Shown piece after piece: positions 9,810 to 17,769 of a stretch of 39,919 nt of DNA. Numbering within the stretch: position 1 is the first letter of the stretch; each line of letters begins with the position of its first letter. Origin of the DNA: Streptococcus moroccensis (GTDB lineage: Bacteria > Bacillota > Bacilli > Lactobacillales > Streptococcaceae); contig NZ_JAUSTM010000020.1 of NCBI RefSeq assembly GCF_030812835.1, positions 1 to 39,919 of the forward strand. Reading direction: 5' to 3'. The notes beneath the pieces are model-generated. The model had not been told where the DNA came from. It saw only the letters and a list, made by a program, of their open reading frames with translations, and searched no databases. Made by a program: the position numbers and the translations under genes.

Positions 9810-11201
9810 ATGAGTACAAAACAATTAGCATCGGATATTTTTGAAGCCGTTGGTGGTACATCAAATATAAATTCAGTAATGCATTGCATGACACGGTTGA
9901 GACTTAGTTTGAAAAATGAAAGCATTGTTAATGATGAAACTGTTAAGGCTTTAGATGGAGTTTTAGGCGTCGCTCATAGCAATGGACAATATCAAATCAT
10001 TATTGGTCCAAGCGTTGCTAAAGTGTTTGATGATTTCACCTTATTAGGTAACTTTGACAAGAGTCCACAGATTGAAGAGAATCTAGATGACACGGAAAAA
10101 TGGACTTTTAAGAAGGTTGGTAAATCAATCTTAAATTATATGTCAAATTGTATGACACCTTTAATTCCAGTACTCATTACAGCAGGTCTTTTTAAAGCAT
10201 TAAATTCAGTTTTAGGCCCAGGTATATTGAATCTATATTCAGAAACAGATGATCTGTTTTTATTCATGAACTTTGTCTTTGATGCAGGCTTTTACTTTAT
10301 GCCAATTTATGTTGGTGTTAATGCTGCTAAACAACTTAAGGTAGAACCTATGCTAGGAGGTATGCTAGGAGGTTTTCTGATAGTACCAGGATTTGTCAAC
10401 ATGGTTACTGATGGAACAAAATTCACTCCCCTAGGTATTAATGTCAGTCTAGTTAATTATGGTCAAACTGTTATACCAATCATGGTTTCAGTCTATGTCA
10501 TGAGTATTATATTTAAATTTTTCAAAAAAGTAATGCCTGACTCAATTACAACATTAGCGACGCCTTTTTTTACCATGTTATTAACTATTCCAATTTCTAT
10601 TCTTTTTTTAGCACCTCTAGGTACGAATATCGGGGCACTAATTAGTTCAAGTTTATTATTGATTGGTGAGAAAACTGGTTTTCTAGGAATTGCCCTTGTC
10701 GCTGCTTTATGGCCGTTCTTAGTAATGACGGGAATGCATCTCGCCTTAATGATGCCGATGATGGCAAGTTATTTTGAAACTGGGGTTTCCCAGGGTATAT
10801 TATTAAGTGGAGCATATGCTGTTTGGGCAATTTATGGGGTTGCACTTGGGGCATTCTTTAGATTAACAAACAAGGAGAAGTCAGCTGCATTTGGTTACTT
10901 TATTTCAGGGATAGTTGGGGGGATAACAGAACCAACTCTTTATGGAATAAGTTTAAAATACAGAAAGAATCTAATTACAATGATGATAGGTGCTGCAGTT
11001 GGAGCCGCTTATGCTGGAATAATGGGAGTTGAGGGTTACGTTATGACAGCAGCTAATTTCTTATATTTTCTCAGCTTTGTTGGTGGTACAAGTATTAATA
11101 TTGTCCATGGTTCTATTTCTGTAATTTTATCTTTTGTTGTGGCTGCTTTACTGAGTTACTTCTTTGGATTTTCAAAGGAAGAATTGAAACTACCTAAATG
11201 A
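9810..11201 (+). CDS. PTS EIIBC, glucose/beta-glucoside family, lacking an EIIA domain
   Basis: 463 residues. The N-terminal EIIB domain (about 1-80) carries the phospho-cysteine C26 in HCMTRLRL. After a linker (about 80-105) comes an EIIC membrane domain with about ten segments, including TGMHLALMMPM and GITEPTLYGISLKYRK. BglP-type proteins often have a third EIIA domain; here the protein stops after EIIC. No EIIA of this family is in the window, so phosphate must come from an EIIA-Glc-type protein elsewhere. It ends module B, 11 bp after the deacetylase. Confidence 0.9.
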   Translation: MSTKQLASDIFEAVGGTSNINSVMHCMTRLRLSLKNESIVNDETVKALDGVLGVAHSNGQYQIIIGPSVAKVFDDFTLLGNFDKSPQIEENLDDTEKWTFKKVGKSILNYMSNCMTPLIPVLITAGLFKALNSVLGPGILNLYSETDDLFLFMNFVFDAGFYFMPIYVGVNAAKQLKVEPMLGGMLGGFLIVPGFVNMVTDGTKFTPLGINVSLVNYGQTVIPIMVSVYVMSIIFKFFKKVMPDSITTLATPFFTMLLTIPISILFLAPLGTNIGALISSSLLLIGEKTGFLGIALVAALWPFLVMTGMHLALMMPMMASYFETGVSQGILLSGAYAVWAIYGVALGAFFRLTNKEKSAAFGYFISGIVGGITEPTLYGISLKYRKNLITMMIGAAVGAAYAGIMGVEGYVMTAANFLYFLSFVGGTSINIVHGSISVILSFVVAALLSYFFGFSKEELKLPK

Positions 11202-11240
11202 TTTCTATTATCTAAAATTTAAAAAGTTATTAGAAAAACT

Positions 11241-11276
11241 TCAATCTGACCCAAGCCTTGTCTTGGGTCAGATTGA
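11241..11276. repeat. 15-bp perfect inverted repeat, first of two CCAAGCCTTGTCTTGG copies
   Basis: TCAATCTGACCCAAG (11241-11255) pairs with CTTGGGTCAGATTGA (11262-11276) around a 6-nt loop. It may terminate module B although no clear T-run follows. Its core ACCCAAGCCTTGTCTTGGGT is repeated at 11530-11549. Confidence 0.75.
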
Positions 11277-11286
11277 AGACAAAGTC
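11268..11286 (+). repeat. 19-bp dispersed repeat, copy 1
   Basis: TCAGATTGAAGACAAAGTC is identical to 39825-39843. Both copies follow a stem-loop and precede further hairpins in intergenic DNA. Confidence 0.7.
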
Positions 11287-11378
11287 TCTTTTGAAACTTT
11301 CCTTAGGTGCTAACGGACGATAACGACTCCCTCCGGATTCCAAACCTAAGTTTTGAGCCTAAGGTCTCAAAAATTCCG

Positions 11379-11412
11379 AGTGCCTGAAACGCAATAGTTT
11401 CAGGCACTTTTA
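11379..11412 (+). terminator. Strong hairpin with short T-rich tail
   Basis: Arms AGTGCCTGAAAC (11379-11390) and GTTTCAGGCACT (11397-11408), 12 bp perfect, loop of six, then TTTAT. It could terminate plus-strand transcripts from module B; it is equally part of the repeat block described for this region. Confidence 0.6.
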
Positions 11413-11529
11413 TCACAGCGGAAAGTTTCGATAATTGCTCGCATAGCTCGTAAAAAACCAACTCTTTAAATCCTTGAAAGAACTTCGTAATGTCCTGTTG
11501 ACAGAAAACTAGGGTTTGTCTACGTCCTC

Positions 11530-11554
11530 ACCCAAGCCTTGTCTTGGGTTTTTG
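11530..11554 (+). terminator. Hairpin plus T5, second CCAAGCCTTGTCTTGG copy
   Basis: Arms ACCCAAG (11530-11536) and CTTGGGT (11543-11549) with a T-run after. The loop and stem are identical to the inner part of the 11241-11276 hairpin. Confidence 0.65.
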
Positions 11555-11599
11555 TCTGTTATTCATACATCGAAAAAACGCTAGTGATTAAGCAGGATA

Positions 11600-11631
11600 C
11601 AAAAAGATCCCAGAGGCAGTGATGCTCTGGG
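11600..11631 (-). terminator. Terminator of the glycosidase operon (minus strand)
   Basis: CCCAGAG (11609-11615) pairs with CTCTGGG (11625-11631); read on the minus strand the stem is followed by ATCTTTTTG. It lies just beyond the stop of the last gene of the minus-strand operon. Confidence 0.8.
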
Positions 11632-11640
11632 CTTACTTAT

Positions 11641-13191
11641 TTATTTTGCTCTACGATTTGCCCCTGTCACAACCATCTGAGCATCGTCTAAGACATAGAG
11701 GCCATAGAAGTCACCGGTGTTTAGGGCAGCGATGGCTTCGTTTGAAAAATGCATGGCATGGATGTCGAATCCGATAGAGCTTCCATCTTCAAAATGAGCC
11801 TTAAAAGCTTTATTAGCAACGGTGTGTTCTAGTGTGAAGCGGGTCGGAAGAGTTTGGCTGTGCCCGACAACTGTCTCAACCTCAAGATCAAGAACGCGGA
11901 CATGTTTGATGAACTGATAACCGCCTTCTGGCGCAGCCTCAAGGGTCAAGCTTGCAAAGTGATCGGAGTTGATGGTCACGGCTAGACCGAGACGTCCTTG
12001 GTTGACAAGAGTGTTAGCAGTGTCTAAGACGACTTCGAAGTTTTCTTCGTGTTCGGTCTGACGAAGAGCTAAAAAGGAAGGTGTTGCTAGCTCATCGAGC
12101 CGAATAGCAGACCCTGTCAGACTGAGGGAGCCAGTCCCTACTTGGAGACGATCAGTGAGGTCCGAACGAAGACTGACCCATTCTGGATTTAAGTCAGGGC
12201 TGTCAAAGTTATCAACGAAATCACTGATTACTTGAGGATTTTCTAAAGCTTTGGCATGGTCCGGGAAAGTTGTCATATCCACCACTTGTGAAGGGACACC
12301 CCCATTGATAACTGGCCAATCTCCTGACCAGTCAACAGGATAGAGCAGGGTTTCACGGCCGATATTGGTAAAGTGTACAAATCCCACTGCAGCCGGACGT
12401 GTTCCGAGACAGGTCATCCACCAGTTGCTAGCCGTATCTTGAAAGATGTCGGCATGTCCGATATTCTGAAGCGGTTCATCCGCTCGGTCACGATTGGTAA
12501 AGAGAGGATTTTTAGGCGCAGCTTCATTGAAAGGCCCCCAAAGATTTTGCCCTCTAAACATAGTTATCATATGGCCAAGGCCTGTACCGCCTTCAGCCAT
12601 AAGGAGGTAGTAGTAGCCATCTTTTTTAATGATATGAGGGCCTTCAACATCGCGACCGCCTGTGCCCAGAGTCAAAACTTCAGGGCCGCGTATAATGGCG
12701 CCGGTTTCTAGATCGATTTCAACCTGTTGGATGGCCTTAGTGCCCTTGTCATCAATGTAACCTGTGAATTGGATATAAGTCTTGTCCTCTTCGAAGTAGA
12801 GGTCTGGATCGATACCGAAGATATCCACGACAACTCGGCTATCTTCCCAGATAATGGCTTGACCGTCATCAGCTAAACGTCCACGAATGATGAAGTTCTT
12901 GAACTCAGCAAAGTTAGTTGTGATGACATAAAAATGCCCATTATGGTAACGAATACAGACCGCAAATATTCCTTCGTTTGACTTTGACTGTCTCAGATCT
13001 GCCTGTTCAGGATTTGTTACAATACTTGGCAATTTGGTCCAGTTAAGCAAATCTGTAGAGGTTGACAGGGCAATACCAGGGAAGTATTCAAAGGTCGAGT
13101 TGACCATGTAGTATGTTTCTCCAACACGGACAATAGATGGGTCGGGATACATGCCACGTAGGATAGGGTTTTGATAGTGAGTTACAGTCAT
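11641..13191 (-). CDS. GH43 family beta-xylosidase (xylan 1,4-beta-xylosidase type)
   Basis: 516 residues. The start NPILRGMYPDPSIVRVGETYYMVNSTFEYFPGIALSTSTDL is the hallmark of XynB-like GH43 enzymes; the base is D17, the pKa-modulating Asp is in FGIDPDLYF and the acid is the Glu in RDVEGPH. The C-terminal part from about residue 320 is the beta-sandwich accessory domain usual for this group. There is no signal peptide, so it acts on imported oligosaccharides in the cytoplasm, releasing xylose or arabinose. AAGGAGG precedes the ATG; the gap to the upstream GH43 gene is 13 bp. Confidence 0.9.
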   Translation of the reverse strand: MTVTHYQNPILRGMYPDPSIVRVGETYYMVNSTFEYFPGIALSTSTDLLNWTKLPSIVTNPEQADLRQSKSNEGIFAVCIRYHNGHFYVITTNFAEFKNFIIRGRLADDGQAIIWEDSRVVVDIFGIDPDLYFEEDKTYIQFTGYIDDKGTKAIQQVEIDLETGAIIRGPEVLTLGTGGRDVEGPHIIKKDGYYYLLMAEGGTGLGHMITMFRGQNLWGPFNEAAPKNPLFTNRDRADEPLQNIGHADIFQDTASNWWMTCLGTRPAAVGFVHFTNIGRETLLYPVDWSGDWPVINGGVPSQVVDMTTFPDHAKALENPQVISDFVDNFDSPDLNPEWVSLRSDLTDRLQVGTGSLSLTGSAIRLDELATPSFLALRQTEHEENFEVVLDTANTLVNQGRLGLAVTINSDHFASLTLEAAPEGGYQFIKHVRVLDLEVETVVGHSQTLPTRFTLEHTVANKAFKAHFEDGSSIGFDIHAMHFSNEAIAALNTGDFYGLYVLDDAQMVVTGANRRAK

Positions 13192-13204
13192 GAAAAGTTC
13201 CTCC

Positions 13205-14098
13205 TTAACTTAGGTCTGTGCGATTTTGTAGGTGATAGGCCCCGTTAGTTTTAACTAACTGGGCGAACTGTGGCATTTCTTTATATCGGTCATTTGGGAA
13301 ATGATAAGCCATGCGTTTGACGTGGTCGATGCCAGTAAAGACCATGGCGTGACCACCATTCTCAGGGAAGACAGGAGTGTCCAACTGAATCCACGGACCT
13401 TTAATACTGCCAGATTCAGATTTAGCAAGACCGACAGCATACCCTCTTGTTCCCCAACTGGACCATAACATAAAGACCTCCTCATCATCGTCTTTAAAGA
13501 CAGATGGGCCATCTGTAAAGTAGACGTCTCCGTCTAGGCCGAACTCGGATTTTGCAAAAGGGATGGGTTTGGCCCAGCTTGCATCTGCTGCTGAGAATAA
13601 TGTGATAGGTTCTCCCACTGGTTTAATCAGGTCATGCGATAAAGGCAGTAAGCACATATCCCCATCTGGCGATGTCTCAAATGAGTGGGAGAAAATTAAG
13701 TAGGGAATGTTATTTTCAACGTAAAGTGTTCCGTCAATGGCTGCCCAATTTTCAGGTGTTAATCGTTCACTAACGAGCGAAAAAGGACCGGTAGGATAAT
13801 CAGCTTCTAGGAGATAAATACCTTTCTGACGATTTGGAGCTCCAAGAGTGGTCAAGAGATAGAATTTATCATTATAGACATAGGCTTCAGGAGCCCAGAA
13901 ATTCTGAGTGGCAAAGAAGTCCTCGTCACGGTTAAAAATTTCAATTGGCCCTTCCCAGTTGATCAAATCCTCAGAAGTATAGCAATCAAATCCAGAAGCG
14001 TCTGACCAAGTCGTCTCACTACGTGTACCATAAAGGTAATAAATCCCATCATGAACAAGAACATAAGGGTCTCGAATGGTAATATCACTACGTTTCAT
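13205..14098 (-). CDS. GH43-family glycoside hydrolase, five-bladed propeller only
   Basis: 297 residues, a single propeller domain. The base Asp is D10 in IRDPYVL; other blades show AIDGTLYVENNIPYLIF (modulating Asp) and YFTDGPSVF...FMLWSSWG. The segment that in xylosidases reads EGP reads DGP here, as I recall for a subgroup of GH43 proteins found in lactic acid bacteria, so linkage specificity (arabinan, xylan, galactan) cannot be given. No signal peptide. AAGGAG precedes the ATG, and the gene sits between the beta-phosphoglucomutase and xylosidase genes, transcribed with them. Confidence 0.82.
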   Translation of the reverse strand: MKRSDITIRDPYVLVHDGIYYLYGTRSETTWSDASGFDCYTSEDLINWEGPIEIFNRDEDFFATQNFWAPEAYVYNDKFYLLTTLGAPNRQKGIYLLEADYPTGPFSLVSERLTPENWAAIDGTLYVENNIPYLIFSHSFETSPDGDMCLLPLSHDLIKPVGEPITLFSAADASWAKPIPFAKSEFGLDGDVYFTDGPSVFKDDDEEVFMLWSSWGTRGYAVGLAKSESGSIKGPWIQLDTPVFPENGGHAMVFTGIDHVKRMAYHFPNDRYKEMPQFAQLVKTNGAYHLQNRTDLS

Positions 14099-14121
14099 AG
14101 CGGCTCCTTTTAACTGATTGG

Positions 14122-14775
14122 TTAGCTATTGAAAGCTTCTGTTATCTTATCAAAATCAAGATCTGCCGTACTCTCGAAGCGGAGTTTAGCATGATCCAGC
14201 TCTTCACCACCGACAGCGACGGAATAGGCGCCAGAAGCATTAATAGCTGTCACACCAGCGACAGCATCTTCCACGCCGATGCATTCTTCTGGGGCTAAGC
14301 CAAGTCCTTGGGCTGCAGCTTTAAAAATATCAGGCGCTGGTTTACCCGCAGCCACTTTAGCAGGGTCAGCAATGGCATCAAAAGCATCTGCAAGGCCTAA
14401 TTTTTCAAGAATAATAGGCCCATTTTTGGAGGCTGAGGCCAAGGCTAATTTAATGCCTTTTTCCTGTAAGGTTTGAATAAAATCAGCGATGCCTGGGAGG
14501 ATATAATCCGGTGTTAAAACGTCTAAGGCTTCAATATAGGCTTCATTTTTTTCTTGGGCAAGACGTGAAAACTCCTCAGATGGGACACTGATATGAAGAT
14601 GGTCTAGGATAACGCGAAGGGAATCTTCACGGCTAACGCCCTTTGTTTTTTCTTCGAGTTCGTCTGGCAAATCAGCATCAAAATATTTTTTAACGAGGTT
14701 GCGCCAGGCGGCAAAGTGAAAGACAGCTGTGTCAGCAATGACACCATCTAAGTCAAATAAAGCACCTTTAAACAT
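14122..14775 (-). CDS. pgmB: Beta-phosphoglucomutase
   Basis: 217 residues, HAD superfamily. The nucleophile motif FDLDGVIADTA (D8, D10), the cap motif GVSREDSLRVIL, LASASKNGPIILEKL, GKPAPDIFKAAA and IGVEDAVAGVTAI together identify beta-phosphoglucomutase, which interconverts beta-glucose-1-phosphate and glucose-6-phosphate. In lactic acid bacteria it normally accompanies disaccharide phosphorylases, but no phosphorylase is present here, so its place in a hydrolase operon is unexplained. GAAAGGAA precedes the ATG. Confidence 0.9.
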   Translation of the reverse strand: MFKGALFDLDGVIADTAVFHFAAWRNLVKKYFDADLPDELEEKTKGVSREDSLRVILDHLHISVPSEEFSRLAQEKNEAYIEALDVLTPDYILPGIADFIQTLQEKGIKLALASASKNGPIILEKLGLADAFDAIADPAKVAAGKPAPDIFKAAAQGLGLAPEECIGVEDAVAGVTAINASGAYSVAVGGEELDHAKLRFESTADLDFDKITEAFNS

Positions 14776-14797
14776 GGGAATTCCTTTCTAAATTGTG

Positions 14798-14942
14798 AAA
14801 AAAGAGGTGGCTAGTCGCTACTCTTTGAACACCTAATGGACCCGTCCGTAGCCGATACGATTGACAGTCAGAACATTGTCGTTGCATAGTGGGGGATGGT
14901 TTAGATGTTTTGAGCATGTGACAAGCGTCCCACCTCTTTTTT
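14798..14942 (-). repeat. 145-bp element bounded by a 13-bp inverted repeat, ending in a terminator
   Basis: AAAAAAGAGGTGG (14798-14810) pairs with CCACCTCTTTTTT (14930-14942). The 119 nt in between hold no frame and smaller possible stems. Arms of the form AAAAGAGGTGGGAC/GTCCCACCTCTTTT are familiar in streptococcal intergenic repeats, but those have short loops. It lies between the rhamnosidase stop and the phosphoglucomutase start, so it may partially terminate the operon or separate transcripts. Confidence 0.6.
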
Positions 14943-14949
14943 CTTATGA

Positions 14950-17751
14950 TTAAGATTGACGTTGGGCTAGAATCGGTGTTGCTTCTAGAACTTTGGTAAT
15001 CTCTTTCAAATGCTCCTCTGAAATGGTGATGAATGGAAGGAGGGCATTTAATTTTGTGAGAGACATTTTGCCAAGGCCACCTTGAACAGCATCTGGATCC
15101 TTACGGAAGAAATCCAAGACAGGATCAATAGCATCAATTTGTTCGATAAGGTAATCATCAGCCATGATTTCAGCAGCAGTCGTCTCGGCTGAGTAATGTT
15201 CGATGTAGTTTTGACTTGGGACATAGCTAATGTCATAGTGGCCAGCAGTCAAGTCGAATTGACCATCCTGATAAGTCTTGCCATTTACTAGGACAGTGAC
15301 ATTTTCAGAGCGTGGGAGGGTAACATGAGCCGTGCTACCAAATGGCACAGTAATCGCCATCTTAACGGTATGATTTTCATCGGATTCGATTTGGTAAGCG
15401 ACAGAGATAAGGCCATAAGGGCTATCAAATTCTCCTGAAATGTTATCTAAACGGTAATCAAATTCTGGAGCGATATCAAATTCTTGGTACCCGTTTTGAG
15501 GGTTACGGATACCCACGACATATTTATAAGCCCACTCCATGATCGCACCAATGGAGTAGTGGTTAAGGGAGTTCATGCCCTCTGGGTTCATGCTGCCATC
15601 TGGTTCGACAGAGTTCCAACGCTCCCAGATGGTGGTTGCTCCCATGTTAACGGCATAGAGCCAGCTTGGCAGATCTTCCAGGAGGAAAATCTTAGTAGCC
15701 AATTTATGTTGTCCAAATTTAGAGAGCATTTGGTTGATAAATGGTGTACCGACAAAACCTGTTTTGAGGTGGTCGTCGTCCTTGTGGAGACGCGCCACCA
15801 AGTCGTTAGTGACACGCTCACGAAGCTCTTCAGGGACCAAGTCAAATTGGAGCGTTAGGGCATAAGCTGTTTGTGTATCGATTGTGAGACGGCCATTTGC
15901 TGAGATGTATTCATTGCGAATGGCTTCTAAAATAGCATCAGACAGATCAGCGTAGTGAGCAGCATCAGCATCATTTCCCATGAGTTTTGCCGTTTCTGCT
16001 ACTATGTGAGCTGAGTAATGATAGTAGATTGAAGCGATAAAGTCTTCGTCTGTTTTACCAGTTGGCATGGCAGGGTTTTCCCCATCAAGGGCCAACCAGT
16101 CACCGAATTGGAAACCACCTGTCCAGAGGTTTTTCGTCTTAGTTTGACGTCCAATCCAATCCACCCAAGCTTTCATGTAGTCATAGTGCTCTGTCAGGAT
16201 ACTGGCGTCTCCAGTAGCTTTATAGGTATTCCAAGGCACGACCGTTGTAGCATCTCCCCAGATAGCACCACCTCCGTCTGGATTACCAAATGATGGGGCG
16301 TACATGGGTGAGCGACCATCGTTGAGGTCTTGCTCGATAGCAAGGTCTTTAAGGTACTTACGGTAGAAGGCGTAGACGTCCATGTTTAGGAGTGCTGTGT
16401 TTGAAAAGACATTGGCATCACCTGACCAACCTAGACGCTCATCCCTTTGAGGGCAGTCTGTTGGCACATCAAAGAAGTTCCCTTTTTGACCCCAAATGAC
16501 GTTTTCAAAGAGTCGGTTGACTTTGGCATTGTTAGTCGTGATGTGGCCGGTAGAGACCATATCTGAGTAAATGACATCTGCCTTGAAATCTTCTGGATTG
16601 ATGGCATCAAAGCCTTCAATTTTCATATAACGGAAACCGTAGTAGGTGAAGGCTGGTTGTACCCATTTTTCTACACCATCAGAGATGTACTCAAAAGCAG
16701 CGCGGGCTGAACGGAGGTTACCTTTATAGAAATTATCTTCTTGAAGGATTTCGCCGACTTGGAGGAAGACTTTGGTTCCTTTAGGTAATCGGTTGTAAAA
16801 GCGGAAGAGTCCAGCGTGGTTTTGTCCGAAATCAAGGACAGTTTCTCCGGCAGGGGTATTCAGAATTTCAGCGACATCCAGTGTTTCTTTGACTACGAGT
16901 GGGAGACTGAGGCGGTCTGTTAAGACATCGTAGTCTCCCTCTACTAAGACAACAGGCTCCCATCCAGAGATTTCTTTAGTATCATCACGGTCTTCACCAT
17001 AGTAAATAGCTGACTTGGTCACGCGTCCAGCAGTCGTTTCCCAAGAAGGGTCGGTCGAAATGACCTCTGAGCTACCATCTTTGTATTCGATATGGTATTC
17101 TGCCAAGGCACGATGGTGATCACCGTAGATGCAATCCATACCTTCGATAAAGCCATAGGCCCCCTTAAACCAGCCATCAGCAGTAGAGATAAGGAGTTCA
17201 TGTTCACCGTGCGTGAGGCTGTCTGTGACATCGTAAGTTTGGAGTTGAACCCATTGGTCATAGGCTGTTTGCCCAGGAGCCAAGAACTCATTGCCTACTT
17301 TTTGACCATCGATGAAGGTCTCGTAGACACCCAAAGCAGTCATATAAAGACGAGCTTTGGCAACGGGTTTAGCGACAGAAATTACCTTACGAAATAGCGT
17401 GTTTTGGATATCTTTGTCCTTATTAGCAATCCATTTGGCCTCAAATGGCTCTGCCATCTTACCTGTTTCAAAGAAAGATGTCGCAGAAACAGTCTTACCG
17501 TCAGTTGTTTTTAGGCTTACGATGACGTCATAACGTGTACGAGGTTCTAAGTCAAGGTCTAGTTCAAAATGGTTATTGTTAAAAGCGGTGAAATCTGACG
17601 TGTAAACCAGGCTGTCTCCAGTTTTAACCTCAACTTGTTTTTCAACAGTCTCAAACTGTTCAGCCTCAACCTTAAAGCCAATATGGAGGTTCTTGTATTC
17701 AAAACCGAGGGGCTCAGTCATATGATTGATCGTGATATCTGTAATTTTCAT
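14950..17751 (-). CDS. GH78 family alpha-L-rhamnosidase
   Basis: 933 residues, standard for multidomain GH78. N-terminal beta-sandwich domains (residues 1 to about 380) include the Bac_rhamnosid_N region RARLYMTALGVYETFIDGQKVGNEFLAPGQTAYDQ. The (alpha/alpha)6 catalytic barrel starts near residue 400 and carries the family motif DCPQRDERLGWSGDANVF with catalytic acid; the general-base region is TTIWERWNSVEPDG. The rhamnosid_C sandwich follows. It removes terminal alpha-L-rhamnose from glycosides; no signal peptide. AAGGAG precedes the ATG, 18 bp after the GH3 gene. Confidence 0.92.
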   Translation of the reverse strand: MKITDITINHMTEPLGFEYKNLHIGFKVEAEQFETVEKQVEVKTGDSLVYTSDFTAFNNNHFELDLDLEPRTRYDVIVSLKTTDGKTVSATSFFETGKMAEPFEAKWIANKDKDIQNTLFRKVISVAKPVAKARLYMTALGVYETFIDGQKVGNEFLAPGQTAYDQWVQLQTYDVTDSLTHGEHELLISTADGWFKGAYGFIEGMDCIYGDHHRALAEYHIEYKDGSSEVISTDPSWETTAGRVTKSAIYYGEDRDDTKEISGWEPVVLVEGDYDVLTDRLSLPLVVKETLDVAEILNTPAGETVLDFGQNHAGLFRFYNRLPKGTKVFLQVGEILQEDNFYKGNLRSARAAFEYISDGVEKWVQPAFTYYGFRYMKIEGFDAINPEDFKADVIYSDMVSTGHITTNNAKVNRLFENVIWGQKGNFFDVPTDCPQRDERLGWSGDANVFSNTALLNMDVYAFYRKYLKDLAIEQDLNDGRSPMYAPSFGNPDGGGAIWGDATTVVPWNTYKATGDASILTEHYDYMKAWVDWIGRQTKTKNLWTGGFQFGDWLALDGENPAMPTGKTDEDFIASIYYHYSAHIVAETAKLMGNDADAAHYADLSDAILEAIRNEYISANGRLTIDTQTAYALTLQFDLVPEELRERVTNDLVARLHKDDDHLKTGFVGTPFINQMLSKFGQHKLATKIFLLEDLPSWLYAVNMGATTIWERWNSVEPDGSMNPEGMNSLNHYSIGAIMEWAYKYVVGIRNPQNGYQEFDIAPEFDYRLDNISGEFDSPYGLISVAYQIESDENHTVKMAITVPFGSTAHVTLPRSENVTVLVNGKTYQDGQFDLTAGHYDISYVPSQNYIEHYSAETTAAEIMADDYLIEQIDAIDPVLDFFRKDPDAVQGGLGKMSLTKLNALLPFITISEEHLKEITKVLEATPILAQRQS

Positions 17752-17769
17752 GTGAAAGGTATCTCCTTT

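Larger units (their letters stand above)
11202..11640. other. Gene-free, inverted-repeat-rich intergenic region
   Basis: No convincing coding frame. It contains the 15-bp hairpin at 11241-11276, a 137-bp block bounded by GAAACTTTCC (11293-11302) and GGAAAGTTTC (11420-11429), a 12-bp hairpin inside it (11379-11408), a second copy of the CCCAAG/CTTGGG hairpin with a T-run (11530-11554) and the terminator of the minus-strand operon (11600-11631). The 19-mer at 11268-11286 recurs at 39825-39843. It looks like one or more dispersed intergenic repeats. Confidence 0.55.

Noticed and set aside
11293..11429. Decayed protein-coding gene between the modules
   Set aside because: All frames are interrupted and the pattern is dominated by inverted repeats, so a structured repeat is the simpler reading.
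12373..12711. Plus-strand frame of 112 residues inside the GH43 xylosidase gene
   Set aside because: It is the antisense shadow of a clearly coding minus-strand gene and has no ribosome site or family resemblance.
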